DNA from: an uncultured Ruminococcus sp.
GTDB taxonomy: Bacteria; Bacillota; Clostridia; UBA1212
Assembly: GCA_902792515.1 (NCBI GenBank)
Contig: CADAZX010000022.1
Location: 1 to 35,843 of the forward strand
Length of the DNA stretch: 35,843 nt
Direction of reading: 5' to 3'
Shown here: positions 23,146 to 31,595 of the stretch, one piece after another
How positions within the stretch are numbered: the stretch's first letter is position 1
How the letters are laid out: each line of letters starts with the position of its first letter
Translations under genes and position numbers: made by a program
Notes under the pieces: generated by a model
Told to the model about the DNA's origin: nothing
What the model saw: only the letters and a program-made list of their open reading frames with translations
The model's database searches: none

Positions 23146-26100
23146 ATGGAGAGATGTTGCGTGAAGTTCCGGACAGGAGCGGGAATATGCGTCGCGGCGG
23201 CGATACTCGCGTTGTTTGCGGCTGTTTTTGCGGGCTGCGGGAGGAAAACAGAGGCGGAACCGCCGTTCTACCCCGAATTCAGGAGCGTGAAGAGCGTCGT
23301 GAACGGTCTTGAAGTCACCATGGATTTTGAGAAGAATAATAACTATTTCGGAGGCATGGGGGTTTACCCCAGTGAATGCTGGCTCGACGTCGCCGTGACG
23401 GTAACGGAGCTTGATCCCACCGGGGAAACGGATTTCGGCGGGGTTCCCATGTTCAGCGGGAAGGAAAAGACCGTTCTGAAGAGCAAGGCGACGGCGGATT
23501 ATCCAACGTACGACACGGATTTTGTGATGGTAATCGAAGGGTTCGGCGGAACGGGCTCAGATAATGCAACCGGCGGAAACGACTCAAGTAACGCGACGAT
23601 TCCCGGAACGAACGACGGCAAAACGTACAAGCTCACTTTCAAAACGACGAACGACGCCAACAAAGCGGTCGACGAGCGGTATCTTTTGTACCGCGACGGA
23701 ACCGTTCTGCTCTCGGAAGCGGGCGCGGAACTGCTTGTCGGCGAGATGACAAACGATGAGAAAATTTCCCTTGTTGTAGGTAATTACGGAGACCAGCCGG
23801 TTCCCGGCAACGCGGGCTCGACCACGCCGTTCCCGTATTACTTGATTCCCTCGCTGTCGCTGGCGGACGGCCCCCAGGGCGTGCGGTGCGGAGAGCAGAC
23901 GGTTTGGTACCCTTCGTGCCAGCTGATGGCCTCCACGTGGGACGAGGAGATGATCGAACGCGTCGGCGCGGCGATCGGAAGCGACTGCGTGGCGACGGGA
24001 GTGGACGTCATTCTCGGCCCGGGCATGAACATCCAGCGGCTGGCGGTGGGCGGCAGGAATTTCGAGTACTTTTCGGAGGATCCGCTTCTGACCGGAAAGG
24101 CAGGCGCGGCATATTCGAGAGGCGTAGCTTCACAGGGCGCGGCGGTGTCGCTGAAACACTACGCCGTCAACAACCAGGAAACTGCCCGCGGGTCGGTTTC
24201 CGCCGCGATCAACGACAGGGCGCTCTTTGAGATCTACCTCAGGGGCTACAACTACGCGATTCGCGAAGGCAACGTGCTGACGGTGATGTCGTCGTACAAC
24301 AAGGTCAACGGGACGTACACTTCGACCCATTACGATCTTCTTAAATGGGTCCTCCGCAAACACTACGGGTTCAAGGGGTTCGTGATGTCGGACTGGGGTT
24401 CGGGCGGCAGCGTGACGGATAAGGTCCGTGCCGGCAACGACCTGGCGACGCCGGGAACCGCGGAGCAGGTTGAAGAGCTCAAAACCAAGCTTGAGAAAGA
24501 CCCGGAATATATAAAATATATCGACGAAGCGTGCGCCAACATTCTGAAAGTCGTCGCGAACTCTAAAGCATATAACGAGCTGTTCAGCGGAAAACACCGC
24601 GCTGAAAATGAAATTGAATACGAAAAGAACCGCGCCACGGCGCTTGCGGCGGCGGAGTCGGGAATGGTCCTCCTCAAGAACGAGGACGGCGCGCTTCCCA
24701 TTGCGAAGGGTTCCAGAATTGCGCTGATGGGAATGCGGGCGTACAACCCGATTTACGGCGGCGGCGGTTCGGGAGTGGTTTTTGCGGCAAAGACCGAATC
24801 GATTGACGGCGCTCTTTACGACGAAGGGTTCATTCTCGACCCGACGCTCGCTATGTGGTACGGAGTCTCAGACAAGCCGCGGAAGGATTTCGAGGAGTAT
24901 ATAAAAACGGCGGCGGAGAGTTGCGAGGCGGCGGTGATCGTTATCGGGCGCGAGACGTCCGAGGGCGAGGACATGAAGACCGGCGAGGGCGGATTCCTGC
25001 TCACCGAAAACGAAAAGATTTGCATTACCAAATCGTCGGAGGCGTTCCGGGCGGCCGGGAAGAAGACAATAGTTATTTTAATGACAGGGAATCCGGTCGA
25101 AACGGATTCCTGGAAGGACTGCGCGGACGCGATTCTGTGGTGCGGAATGGCGGGCGAGACGCTCGGAAAGGCGCTGGTCAGGGTTCTGGACGGCACCGTG
25201 AACCCCTCAGGAAAGCTTACGATGACGTGGCCTTCGACGTTGGAGAGCACGCCTTACTACTACGACTACCCGGGTTCGGCGTATTTGACCAAGTACAGGG
25301 ACGATATTTACGTGGGCTACAGGTACTACGAGACGTTCGGAGTAGACGAGTCGTTCTGCTTCGGGCACGGGCTCGGCTACACTTCTTTTGAGTACTCGGA
25401 TTTCGAGGTTAAGATAGCGAGCGGCGAGCGGCCCAGGGAGGCCATGTACGACCTTTCCGTGACGGTCAAGAACACCGGGAAGGTGAGCGGGCGCGAGGTC
25501 TGTGAGTTTTATATCACAAAACCGGGCGAAGAAGGCGAGCTTTTGCCGGCCCGCGAGCTCTGCGGATTCGTGAAGACGAAGCTTCTCAAGCCGGGGCAGT
25601 CGCAGAGAATTACGGTCACGGTCACCTGGTGGGAATTTGCCGAGTATGTGAATGAAAACAAGTCGCTGGAGATAGTCAAAGGCGAGTACGCATTCTCTGT
25701 AGGTGCGTCTTCGCGCGACATAAAGTTCACTCAAAGCGTTACCGGTCGCCTTTCTTTCCCGATTTCCGAGGATCTCTCCACAGAGTCTGAGGACGCCGTG
25801 GAGCCCATATCTCCCGGACACCTTAACGAATACGAGGAAGAGCGCGAGAACCTTGCGCTTGGTGCGGAAACGCGCTGCAGCGGCGTAGAGGGCGGGTACG
25901 CTTCGAAATATGCGGTCGACGGAGACTTGAACACACGCTGGAGCGCCGCGGGAACATGGGGAGATCGATTCCTGGTCATCGATCTCGGCGACAAAAAAAC
26001 GGTCGACAAGCTCGACATCGCGTGGGAGTCGAACACTGCGTATGGGTACTGGATCAGGTTTTCCGTCGACGGCGAGAACTGGACGGAGCCCGAACTGTAT

Positions 26101-26232
26101 CAAATGAAGTACGAAATCGTCGACAGGGATATTCTTCATTTCGAACCGTTTGAGACGAGGTTTATAGAAATTACGGTTAATGACGGCGCGAACTGGTGTT
26201 CGATCTACGAGGTCGGCGTGTACGGCGGCTGA
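23146..26232 (+). CDS. GH3 beta-glucosidase-type lipoprotein with C-terminal F5/8C domain
   Basis: A 1028-residue lipoprotein (lipobox FAGC, Cys31). Residues about 40-170 are a beta domain of unknown role. The GH3 barrel follows: LADGPQGVR (Asp241), GRNFEYFSEDP, LKHYAVNNQE (Lys337-His338) and FVMSDWGSGG with the nucleophile Asp416. The second alpha/beta domain starts near 500 (ESGMVLLKNEDGALP, then GRETSEGEDM with a candidate acid/base Glu). A fibronectin-III-like domain (about 770-880) and an F5/8 type C or CBM32-like domain (about 905-1028, NLALGAETRC, VDGDLNTRWSA) end it. It should release terminal beta-linked sugars at the cell surface; which sugar is unknown. AAGGAG precedes ATG 23146. 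Confidence 0.9.
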   Translation: MERCCVKFRTGAGICVAAAILALFAAVFAGCGRKTEAEPPFYPEFRSVKSVVNGLEVTMDFEKNNNYFGGMGVYPSECWLDVAVTVTELDPTGETDFGGVPMFSGKEKTVLKSKATADYPTYDTDFVMVIEGFGGTGSDNATGGNDSSNATIPGTNDGKTYKLTFKTTNDANKAVDERYLLYRDGTVLLSEAGAELLVGEMTNDEKISLVVGNYGDQPVPGNAGSTTPFPYYLIPSLSLADGPQGVRCGEQTVWYPSCQLMASTWDEEMIERVGAAIGSDCVATGVDVILGPGMNIQRLAVGGRNFEYFSEDPLLTGKAGAAYSRGVASQGAAVSLKHYAVNNQETARGSVSAAINDRALFEIYLRGYNYAIREGNVLTVMSSYNKVNGTYTSTHYDLLKWVLRKHYGFKGFVMSDWGSGGSVTDKVRAGNDLATPGTAEQVEELKTKLEKDPEYIKYIDEACANILKVVANSKAYNELFSGKHRAENEIEYEKNRATALAAAESGMVLLKNEDGALPIAKGSRIALMGMRAYNPIYGGGGSGVVFAAKTESIDGALYDEGFILDPTLAMWYGVSDKPRKDFEEYIKTAAESCEAAVIVIGRETSEGEDMKTGEGGFLLTENEKICITKSSEAFRAAGKKTIVILMTGNPVETDSWKDCADAILWCGMAGETLGKALVRVLDGTVNPSGKLTMTWPSTLESTPYYYDYPGSAYLTKYRDDIYVGYRYYETFGVDESFCFGHGLGYTSFEYSDFEVKIASGERPREAMYDLSVTVKNTGKVSGREVCEFYITKPGEEGELLPARELCGFVKTKLLKPGQSQRITVTVTWWEFAEYVNENKSLEIVKGEYAFSVGASSRDIKFTQSVTGRLSFPISEDLSTESEDAVEPISPGHLNEYEEERENLALGAETRCSGVEGGYASKYAVDGDLNTRWSAAGTWGDRFLVIDLGDKKTVDKLDIAWESNTAYGYWIRFSVDGENWTEPELYQMKYEIVDRDILHFEPFETRFIEITVNDGANWCSIYEVGVYGG

Positions 26233-26298
26233 AAATAACTTGGGCGGCAGCGGAGCAGCTGTTTTTGTTTAGATATAGATATTATTTTGGAGGAAAAA

Positions 26299-28695
26299 AT
26301 GGATTCGGAACTGTTAAAGCTTGCACAGCCCGTATTTCTTGAGGGGCTGGAAAATGAGACGAACGTACAGGCGGGGTTTGTGACCGTTCTGGAGATTCCG
26401 GAGGGCGGTTTCGCGGAAGGTGCGTTTGTGCTTGTGGCGGCAAGGAACTTCTACCGCCTTTACGTGAACGGTATTTTCGCGGCGCACGGGCCGGCGAGAA
26501 CTGCGGACGGGTATCTGAGATACGACAGGATCGACATCGGAAAATACCTGAAATTAGGCAAAAACCACGTTGCGTTCGAGGTGACGTCATACGGAAATCC
26601 GTTCGGCTACTCGAACGACTGCGTGCTCGGGAAGGGGCTTCTCAGGGCGGCTGTGAGCGCGGGCTTCGTTACCGTTCTGTCGTCTCCGGAGACGTTCAGG
26701 GGCATCAGGCTGACGCAGCGCACGCAGCTTGCGGAGAGGATCTCCCACTGCCGGCAGATGGCGGAAAACTACTTTTTGGACGAAAATTACACCGCCTGGC
26801 GGACGGACGAGACGCTCGCGGCTGCGGCGCTGAAAACCGTTGACGACAGCTCCGTCCTTCTGCCGAGGGGCTGCAACTACCCGACGCTCAGGCTGACGCG
26901 CGCGGAGAGACTTGTCGACGCGGGGCTCGCGGAGATCGATGAAAACGTCCCCTATGAAGAGGCTTGGTTCGAGAGAAATCTCGCCCACTACAAAGAACTG
27001 AAGGAGAGGCCGCTCCGCGACTACGTGAAAACGGTTGAAAAACCGGCGCGCAAGGGCGTCAAAATCAAGGACGAAAACGGTGTTCTGGCGGCGGAGGGGC
27101 TGCGGAAGGACGAGACGTTTTACGCGCTTTTTGACCTCGGGAAGCCGCAGGTCGGCTTTGTGGAGATCGACGCGGAGACCGAAAAGGCGGGCGTTATCGA
27201 CGTCGTGCACCTCGAGTCGTTCGCGGTCTACGGTGACAAGGACGAGTTTTCCGGCGGCGCGAATCCGGTGCTCAGGCTTCACACGGAGGGCGGAAGGGTC
27301 CGGTTTACTTCGATGGAGCCTGTTCTCGCGAGGTTCGTTAAGGTCTATTTCCGCGGGTGCGGCAACGTGAAGTTAAATTGCGCGGGCGTGCGCGAGTATA
27401 CCGTTCCGGACAGCGGCGAGGGCGCGGGAGCGGGGAGCTTCCTGTGCAGCGACGAAGACGTGAACCGCATTTACGAGGCGGCGCGGCTGACGCTAAGGCT
27501 GAACGCTCTGGACATTTTTATGGACTGCCCTGACAGGGAACGCGGCGGCTGGCTTTGCGACTCCTACTGGACCGGGCGCGCGGAGGGCGTGCTGCTCGGG
27601 AACCACCGCATCGAGAAAAGTTTCCTCGAGAATTTCCTGCTGACCGACCCCGAAAAGATGTGGAACGCGTTCTTCCCGGAGGTATATCCGGCGTACACTA
27701 ACGGTTTTCCGGCGGGCCCCGGCATTACTACGTGGTCGTTCTGGCTTCTGGAGGAGCTCTGCTGCTACGTGAAAGCGAGCGGCGATAAGGAGCTCGCGGA
27801 GAGGTTCAAAACGAGAGTTGAAGCGTTTGTGAAGGGCAGCCTCGGCCTGATCGGCAAATCCGGGCTTTTCGAAAACCTGCCCGGCATTTTTATCGACTGG
27901 TCCTACTCGAACGACGGCGTTTTCAACGGCCCGGTTTCGGTGGCCGCCAACGCGCTCTACTCGAAAATGCTGCGCGACCTAGGCGAGCTCTACTGCAACA
28001 GCGAATGGACCGGAAAAGGACTCGAAATGCGGCGCCTGATCCGCGAGGCAATCGGATTTGAAGGCGCCGCGAAAAAAGGCTCCAAAGGGCCGGATTTCAT
28101 TCCCGACAGCCTGCGAGTCGACGAAAACGGCCGCCTGCGCCCGAACGGACTCACCACCGAGGCGGCGACATACCTCACGGTCTGGTCTGATATTTTCGAC
28201 CCCGAAGAGGCTTCGCTGACGATATTCAACGCGGTCAGGACCATGGGTGCCTCCCCCGAATTCCAGCCACCCGCAAGGATCGGAAGGGCCGGCCTTTTTA
28301 TCGGCCTTCAGTACAGGTTCGACATGCTCGCCAAGCTCGGCGAACGCGCGCGTCTTCTCAAGGAACTGAAATCGCTTTACGGCGCGCAGCTCAAGGAGGG
28401 ACCGGGAACGCTCTGGGAGGGGCCGGACATCCGGCAGACAAGCTACTGCCACGGCTTCAACTCTTACGCCGGTCTGCAGCTTGTGACCGAGATCCTCGGC
28501 ATCGGCGTTCCCGACGAGACGTCGAAAACCGTCCGTATCTCTCCGTGCCCGTGCGGCGGAATCCGCTGGGCAAAAGGGTGCGTTAACACGTCAGACGGTC
28601 TGATCTCGCTGTCCTGGGTCGACAGAGGGAACGGGAAAGTTGAGACAAGACTGACGCTTCCGGACGGCTGGAAAGCAGTTGACGGGGACCGCTGA
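26299..28695 (+). CDS. GH78-like six-hairpin glycosidase
   Basis: A 798-residue protein without a signal peptide. N-terminal beta domains (1 to about 370) include AARNFYRLYVNGIFAAHGPAR, a rhamnosidase-like binding segment. The helical barrel (about 380-730) has DCPDRERGGW (Asp409, Glu414), one residue shorter than the DCPQRDERLGW of the other GH78 protein in this window, and GPGTLWEGP with Glu707 as the possible base. A C-terminal beta domain closes it. It should act on alpha-L-rhamnosides or a related sugar in the cytoplasm; the changed motif makes the substrate less certain. ATG 26299 has GGAGG at 26289-26293; the in-frame TTG at 26287 overlaps this site and is rejected. It lies 66 bases after the GH3 gene, probably on the same transcript. 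Confidence 0.85.
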   Translation: MDSELLKLAQPVFLEGLENETNVQAGFVTVLEIPEGGFAEGAFVLVAARNFYRLYVNGIFAAHGPARTADGYLRYDRIDIGKYLKLGKNHVAFEVTSYGNPFGYSNDCVLGKGLLRAAVSAGFVTVLSSPETFRGIRLTQRTQLAERISHCRQMAENYFLDENYTAWRTDETLAAAALKTVDDSSVLLPRGCNYPTLRLTRAERLVDAGLAEIDENVPYEEAWFERNLAHYKELKERPLRDYVKTVEKPARKGVKIKDENGVLAAEGLRKDETFYALFDLGKPQVGFVEIDAETEKAGVIDVVHLESFAVYGDKDEFSGGANPVLRLHTEGGRVRFTSMEPVLARFVKVYFRGCGNVKLNCAGVREYTVPDSGEGAGAGSFLCSDEDVNRIYEAARLTLRLNALDIFMDCPDRERGGWLCDSYWTGRAEGVLLGNHRIEKSFLENFLLTDPEKMWNAFFPEVYPAYTNGFPAGPGITTWSFWLLEELCCYVKASGDKELAERFKTRVEAFVKGSLGLIGKSGLFENLPGIFIDWSYSNDGVFNGPVSVAANALYSKMLRDLGELYCNSEWTGKGLEMRRLIREAIGFEGAAKKGSKGPDFIPDSLRVDENGRLRPNGLTTEAATYLTVWSDIFDPEEASLTIFNAVRTMGASPEFQPPARIGRAGLFIGLQYRFDMLAKLGERARLLKELKSLYGAQLKEGPGTLWEGPDIRQTSYCHGFNSYAGLQLVTEILGIGVPDETSKTVRISPCPCGGIRWAKGCVNTSDGLISLSWVDRGNGKVETRLTLPDGWKAVDGDR

Positions 28696-28773
28696 TCTTC
28701 GGCTTTTTTCGCAGTCCGTGGGGAGTGCAGGGTGAACTGAAACTTAGCGGTTCCCCGCCGGTAATATAAATGA

Positions 28774-28801
28774 AGCCGGCCGCGCGTGAGCGCGGCCGGC
28801 T
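28774..28801. terminator. Terminator with a GTGA tetraloop
   Basis: AGCCGGCCGCGC (28774-28785) and GCGCGGCCGGCT (28790-28801) form a perfect 12-bp stem with a GTGA (GNRA) loop, followed on the plus strand by GATTAATTTTCAT. It separates two convergent genes. Confidence 0.88.
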
Positions 28802-28826
28802 GATTAATTTTCATCTAGTTTTAGGC

Positions 28827-29684
28827 TTATTCCCTATACGCGTGGCACTCGATGGAGTGGATGTTCAGGAACGTTTCGCCGTCGATCTGCATTGCACAGG
28901 GCTTGTCGTACTCGACCGTGATGTCCTTTCCGGTGAACCACACGCAGTTCTTTTTGCATTCAACGAGCTTGCCCTCGAAAATCTTCGGGAAGATCATGAG
29001 AGCGTGGAGCGGGACCTTGTCTTTGAGGACCACGCAGGAGAGGGTGCGCTCTTTGTTGAGTCTGTCCTGCATCGGAGCGACGTTCATTCCGCCGCCGTAG
29101 TATCTGCCGTTCATGACCGGAGCGAGCCAGACGTTGTCGAACTCGTGAACCTCGCCGTCGACGGTGATTTTCGCGTGGCGCGGCTTGAACTTGAAGAGCA
29201 GACCTTTGATCGCGATCGACGTGTAGTTGATGGGTTTGTCGCTGAGCGCGCGCTGTCTGTCGCCTTCCTCGCAGCAGTAGCCGTCGATTCCGTAGCCGAT
29301 TCCGTTCAGATAGTAGTAATTCTTTCCGTCAACAACCGTGACAGGAAGTTTTTCGAGATAGGGGTTCAGCTTCAGAAGGCTGTCTCTCGAAGTGCCTCTG
29401 ACGTCGACCCAGAAGTCGTTTCCGGAGCCCGACGGGAAGTAGAAAACGTCCCTGCCAAGCGGTCTGTTGGCGACGTCGTTCGCGAAGTGGTTGAGCGTTC
29501 CGTCGCCGCCGGTAAGAACGACCGTGTCTTCCGCGGGAAGGGTCTTAATGAAATCGTAAGCGTTCTCGATCCCGGTGACGTCCGTGTATTCGAAAGTCTC
29601 TCCCGGAAGCAGTTCTTCGATTTTCTTTGCGCCGTCAAGTCCGTGTTTGTTGTTTGCCTTGTTGTTGAAAAGAATTCTGATCAC
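28827..29684 (-). CDS. Diacylglycerol-kinase-like lipid kinase
   Basis: A 285-residue protein of the DAGK catalytic family (YegS/DgkB type). Motifs are VLTGGDGTLNHFANDV (nucleotide-binding glycine loop) and YFPSGSGNDFW. IRILFNNKANNK is the first strand and the C-terminal half holds the lipid-facing beta-sandwich. It should phosphorylate diacylglycerol or a similar lipid at the inner membrane face. The start is GTG 29684, not the longer open frame to 29801, because GGAGG sits seven bases before the GTG and the promoter would leave no room for the longer version. Confidence 0.85.
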   Translation of the reverse strand: MIRILFNNKANNKHGLDGAKKIEELLPGETFEYTDVTGIENAYDFIKTLPAEDTVVLTGGDGTLNHFANDVANRPLGRDVFYFPSGSGNDFWVDVRGTSRDSLLKLNPYLEKLPVTVVDGKNYYYLNGIGYGIDGYCCEEGDRQRALSDKPINYTSIAIKGLLFKFKPRHAKITVDGEVHEFDNVWLAPVMNGRYYGGGMNVAPMQDRLNKERTLSCVVLKDKVPLHALMIFPKIFEGKLVECKKNCVWFTGKDITVEYDKPCAMQIDGETFLNIHSIECHAYRE

Positions 29685-29724
29685 TTTTATACCTCCGCAA
29701 GCATCAGCTTGATATAGTACGAAA

Positions 29725-29753
29725 ATTATACCCCGCGAAGCCGCTTCTGTCAA
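29725..29753 (-). promoter_or_regulatory. Perfect consensus promoter of the lipid kinase gene
   Basis: On the minus strand, TTGACA (29753-29748), a 17-base spacer and TATAAT (29730-29725). The spacer holds GAAGC-G-GCTTC, a short palindrome. The -35 box directly follows the T-tract of the preceding terminator. Confidence 0.9.
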
Positions 29754-29765
29754 GTAAAAAAGAAA

Positions 29766-29791
29766 CCGCGGGAGTCCGGAAACCCCCGCGG
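29766..29791 (-). terminator. Intrinsic terminator of the secreted-protein gene
   Basis: CCGCGGG (29766-29772) pairs with CCCGCGG (29785-29791), and on the minus strand TTTCTTTTTTAC follows, running into the next promoter. Confidence 0.85.
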
Positions 29792-29847
29792 AAACTGTCA
29801 AACGCTATTCAAGTTTAACACAAAACCGGAAACGTTTTCGCCCCGGA

Positions 29848-30726
29848 TCAGTGTCTCTTTTTCGAGCCGATGAAAAGCGCTGTGCCTGCCAGGAGCAGTA
29901 CTGCCATACCGCCGGAAATCATGTTTCCGCAGCCTTTTTTGCCATTCGGAGCGTCGGTTGCCTTGGGCTCTGCGGTGGGCTCCGCAACGGGCTCCGCTGT
30001 CGGCTCTTCAGGCGCCTGCGTCTCGACAGGGGCTTCGGTCACTTCGGGAGTGGCGGTCGGCTCGGGCGTCGGCGTGGGGGTGGGCTCTTCGGTGGCGTTC
30101 GGGTCCTCTGTCGGCTGAAGCTCGGCAGGGTCGTAGTAGAGCGTCACGTTGATCGCTTCGAATCCGGGCGCGCTGTTCTGCATAACGCCGTCGAGATCGA
30201 ATTCGATGTCTTCGTCGGTGTAATCGCCAAGAGCCGCGACAAAGTAGCCGCCCTCCTCGGTGAGCTGCCTGATCCTGAAGCAGTACTTGCCCTTCGGAAT
30301 CTGGTTGAACTGCCAGAGGATGCCGTTCGGGTTGTCCGCTCTGAAAGTGAACACTTCCTTGACGATGGCGTCGTCGGAATTGTAATCGCTTCCGTAGTTG
30401 CCGTCGACCGCCTTGAAGATCGCGAACTCGACGTCAACCGGTGTGATTCCGGCGAAGTTGTCAGGGTTGCCTGCCCAGAACGGCACCAAAAACGCGCTGA
30501 AAGCCTTCGTTGCCTTGAACGTTGCCGCAACGTAGCTGTCCTCGGAAACCGCAATCCAGCCGTCGCCGTCCTGCGCTACGGATGCGAGCCACGCGCCGAT
30601 GTTCGCGCCTTCCGCAAAAGGATACGGTTCGGCGCCTTCGGGCAGTTCGCCGTCGGCAAAAGACGCAAACGCAAAGCACGAGAGCGCAAGCGCCGCAGCA
30701 AGTGCGAAAATTAATAATTTTTTCAT
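29848..30726 (-). CDS. Secreted, membrane-anchored protein with a GCG-type C-terminal tail
   Basis: A 292-residue protein. Residues 1 to about 24 are a signal peptide (MKKLLIFALAAALALSCFAFASFA). Residues about 25-195 form a beta-rich outer domain (PFAEGANIGAWLASVAQDGDGW, FRADNPNGILWQF, KYCFRIRQLTEEGGYF) that I cannot place. A Thr/Pro/Glu linker follows (about 200-262). The tail is KKGCGNMISGG, a hydrophobic segment, and GSKKRH, without an LPxTG motif. Such 'GCG-hydrophobic-basic' tails recur in Clostridia surface proteins. ATG 30726 is used because GGAGGAG lies just upstream; the in-frame TTG at 30738 overlaps that site. Confidence 0.8.
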   Translation of the reverse strand: MKKLLIFALAAALALSCFAFASFADGELPEGAEPYPFAEGANIGAWLASVAQDGDGWIAVSEDSYVAATFKATKAFSAFLVPFWAGNPDNFAGITPVDVEFAIFKAVDGNYGSDYNSDDAIVKEVFTFRADNPNGILWQFNQIPKGKYCFRIRQLTEEGGYFVAALGDYTDEDIEFDLDGVMQNSAPGFEAINVTLYYDPAELQPTEDPNATEEPTPTPTPEPTATPEVTEAPVETQAPEEPTAEPVAEPTAEPKATDAPNGKKGCGNMISGGMAVLLLAGTALFIGSKKRH

Positions 30727-30776
30727 AATCTCCTCCAAAAGAATGATGAAAGTCAGTTAACAAAAATGTTTACCAA

Positions 30777-30826
30777 CCGGAGCCACGCCGCAAACCCTTC
30801 GAAAACGGTTTAATTTTTGACTCCGG
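30777..30826. other. Nested inverted repeat between two genes
   Basis: CCGGAG (30777-30782) and CTCCGG (30821-30826) enclose a second stem AAACC/GGTTT. It lies after the stop of the EEP-family gene and before the secreted-protein gene. A weak terminator or leader structure is possible; there is no U-tract. Confidence 0.35.
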
Positions 30827-30832
30827 AACTGA

Positions 30833-31549
30833 TCAAATAATGATGTCCGCGGTGTACGGTCTGTGGTCCGAGACCACGATCGCGGGAATGTCCGCCGCCG
30901 CAACCTCGATGTCGCGGCTCGTAAACAGGTAGTCGATCTTGCGGTCCGGCTTGTCGGACGGGAAGCTGTAAAGCGGCTCCGGGAATTTTTCCGCCGTGTC
31001 GAAAAGCTTTTCGCGGAACGGCCTCAAGACCGGATTCTGCGGCCTCACGTTGAAGTCGCCCATTATCACAAACCGCCTGTCCTCAATCAGCATCGAGCAT
31101 GTGGTCGAGGCCATAATGTGTTCGTCGGGGTTGAGCCCGAAGTGTGTCACGCAGACCGTGAGCGGCTTGTCCTGACCTATATCGATTTTCGAACGGATCA
31201 CGCAGCGCGTCTCGTAGTATCCCTTGAACCGGCGCTCCCCGGGGTCGGGAATCGGCACCGTCTCGGCAGAAATTATCGGGAACCTGGACAGCAGCGCGTT
31301 TCCGTACGGGTTGTTGCCCGCGAACTTTATCGCCTCGCCGAAATAGTGGTAAAAGCCGAGTTTCTCGCCGAGAATTTTCGCCTGCGGCCGGAATTCGAGA
31401 AGGTTTATGCCCGTGTCGCGGATCTCCTGAAGGCCTACAATGTCTGCGCCGCACGTGCGGATCGCGTCGGCGACCGCGTCAAAATCGATTTTGTGAGTGA
31501 TGAAATTCGCGCAGTGCTGCGTGTTGAACGACATCACGGTCAGTTTCAT
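30833..31549 (-). CDS. Endonuclease/exonuclease/phosphatase-family protein
   Basis: A 238-residue protein with the full EEP active site: Asn9 (SFNTQH), Glu42 (LQEIRD), His136 (THFG), Asp165/Asn167 (MGDFNVRP), Asp206 (KIDYLF) and Asp228-His229 (VVSDHRPY). The fold cleaves phosphodiester or phosphomonoester bonds with magnesium. Without flanking domains the substrate (DNA, a phospholipid or a nucleotide) cannot be told. No signal peptide is seen. ATG 31549 has AAGGAG eight bases upstream; the gene lies 46 bases after the aminopeptidase gene on the same strand. Confidence 0.88.
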   Translation of the reverse strand: MKLTVMSFNTQHCANFITHKIDFDAVADAIRTCGADIVGLQEIRDTGINLLEFRPQAKILGEKLGFYHYFGEAIKFAGNNPYGNALLSRFPIISAETVPIPDPGERRFKGYYETRCVIRSKIDIGQDKPLTVCVTHFGLNPDEHIMASTTCSMLIEDRRFVIMGDFNVRPQNPVLRPFREKLFDTAEKFPEPLYSFPSDKPDRKIDYLFTSRDIEVAAADIPAIVVSDHRPYTADIII

Positions 31550-31595
31550 GCCGGGTACTCCTTTTAATTCATTACCGAAACTCTGCGGTTTACGT

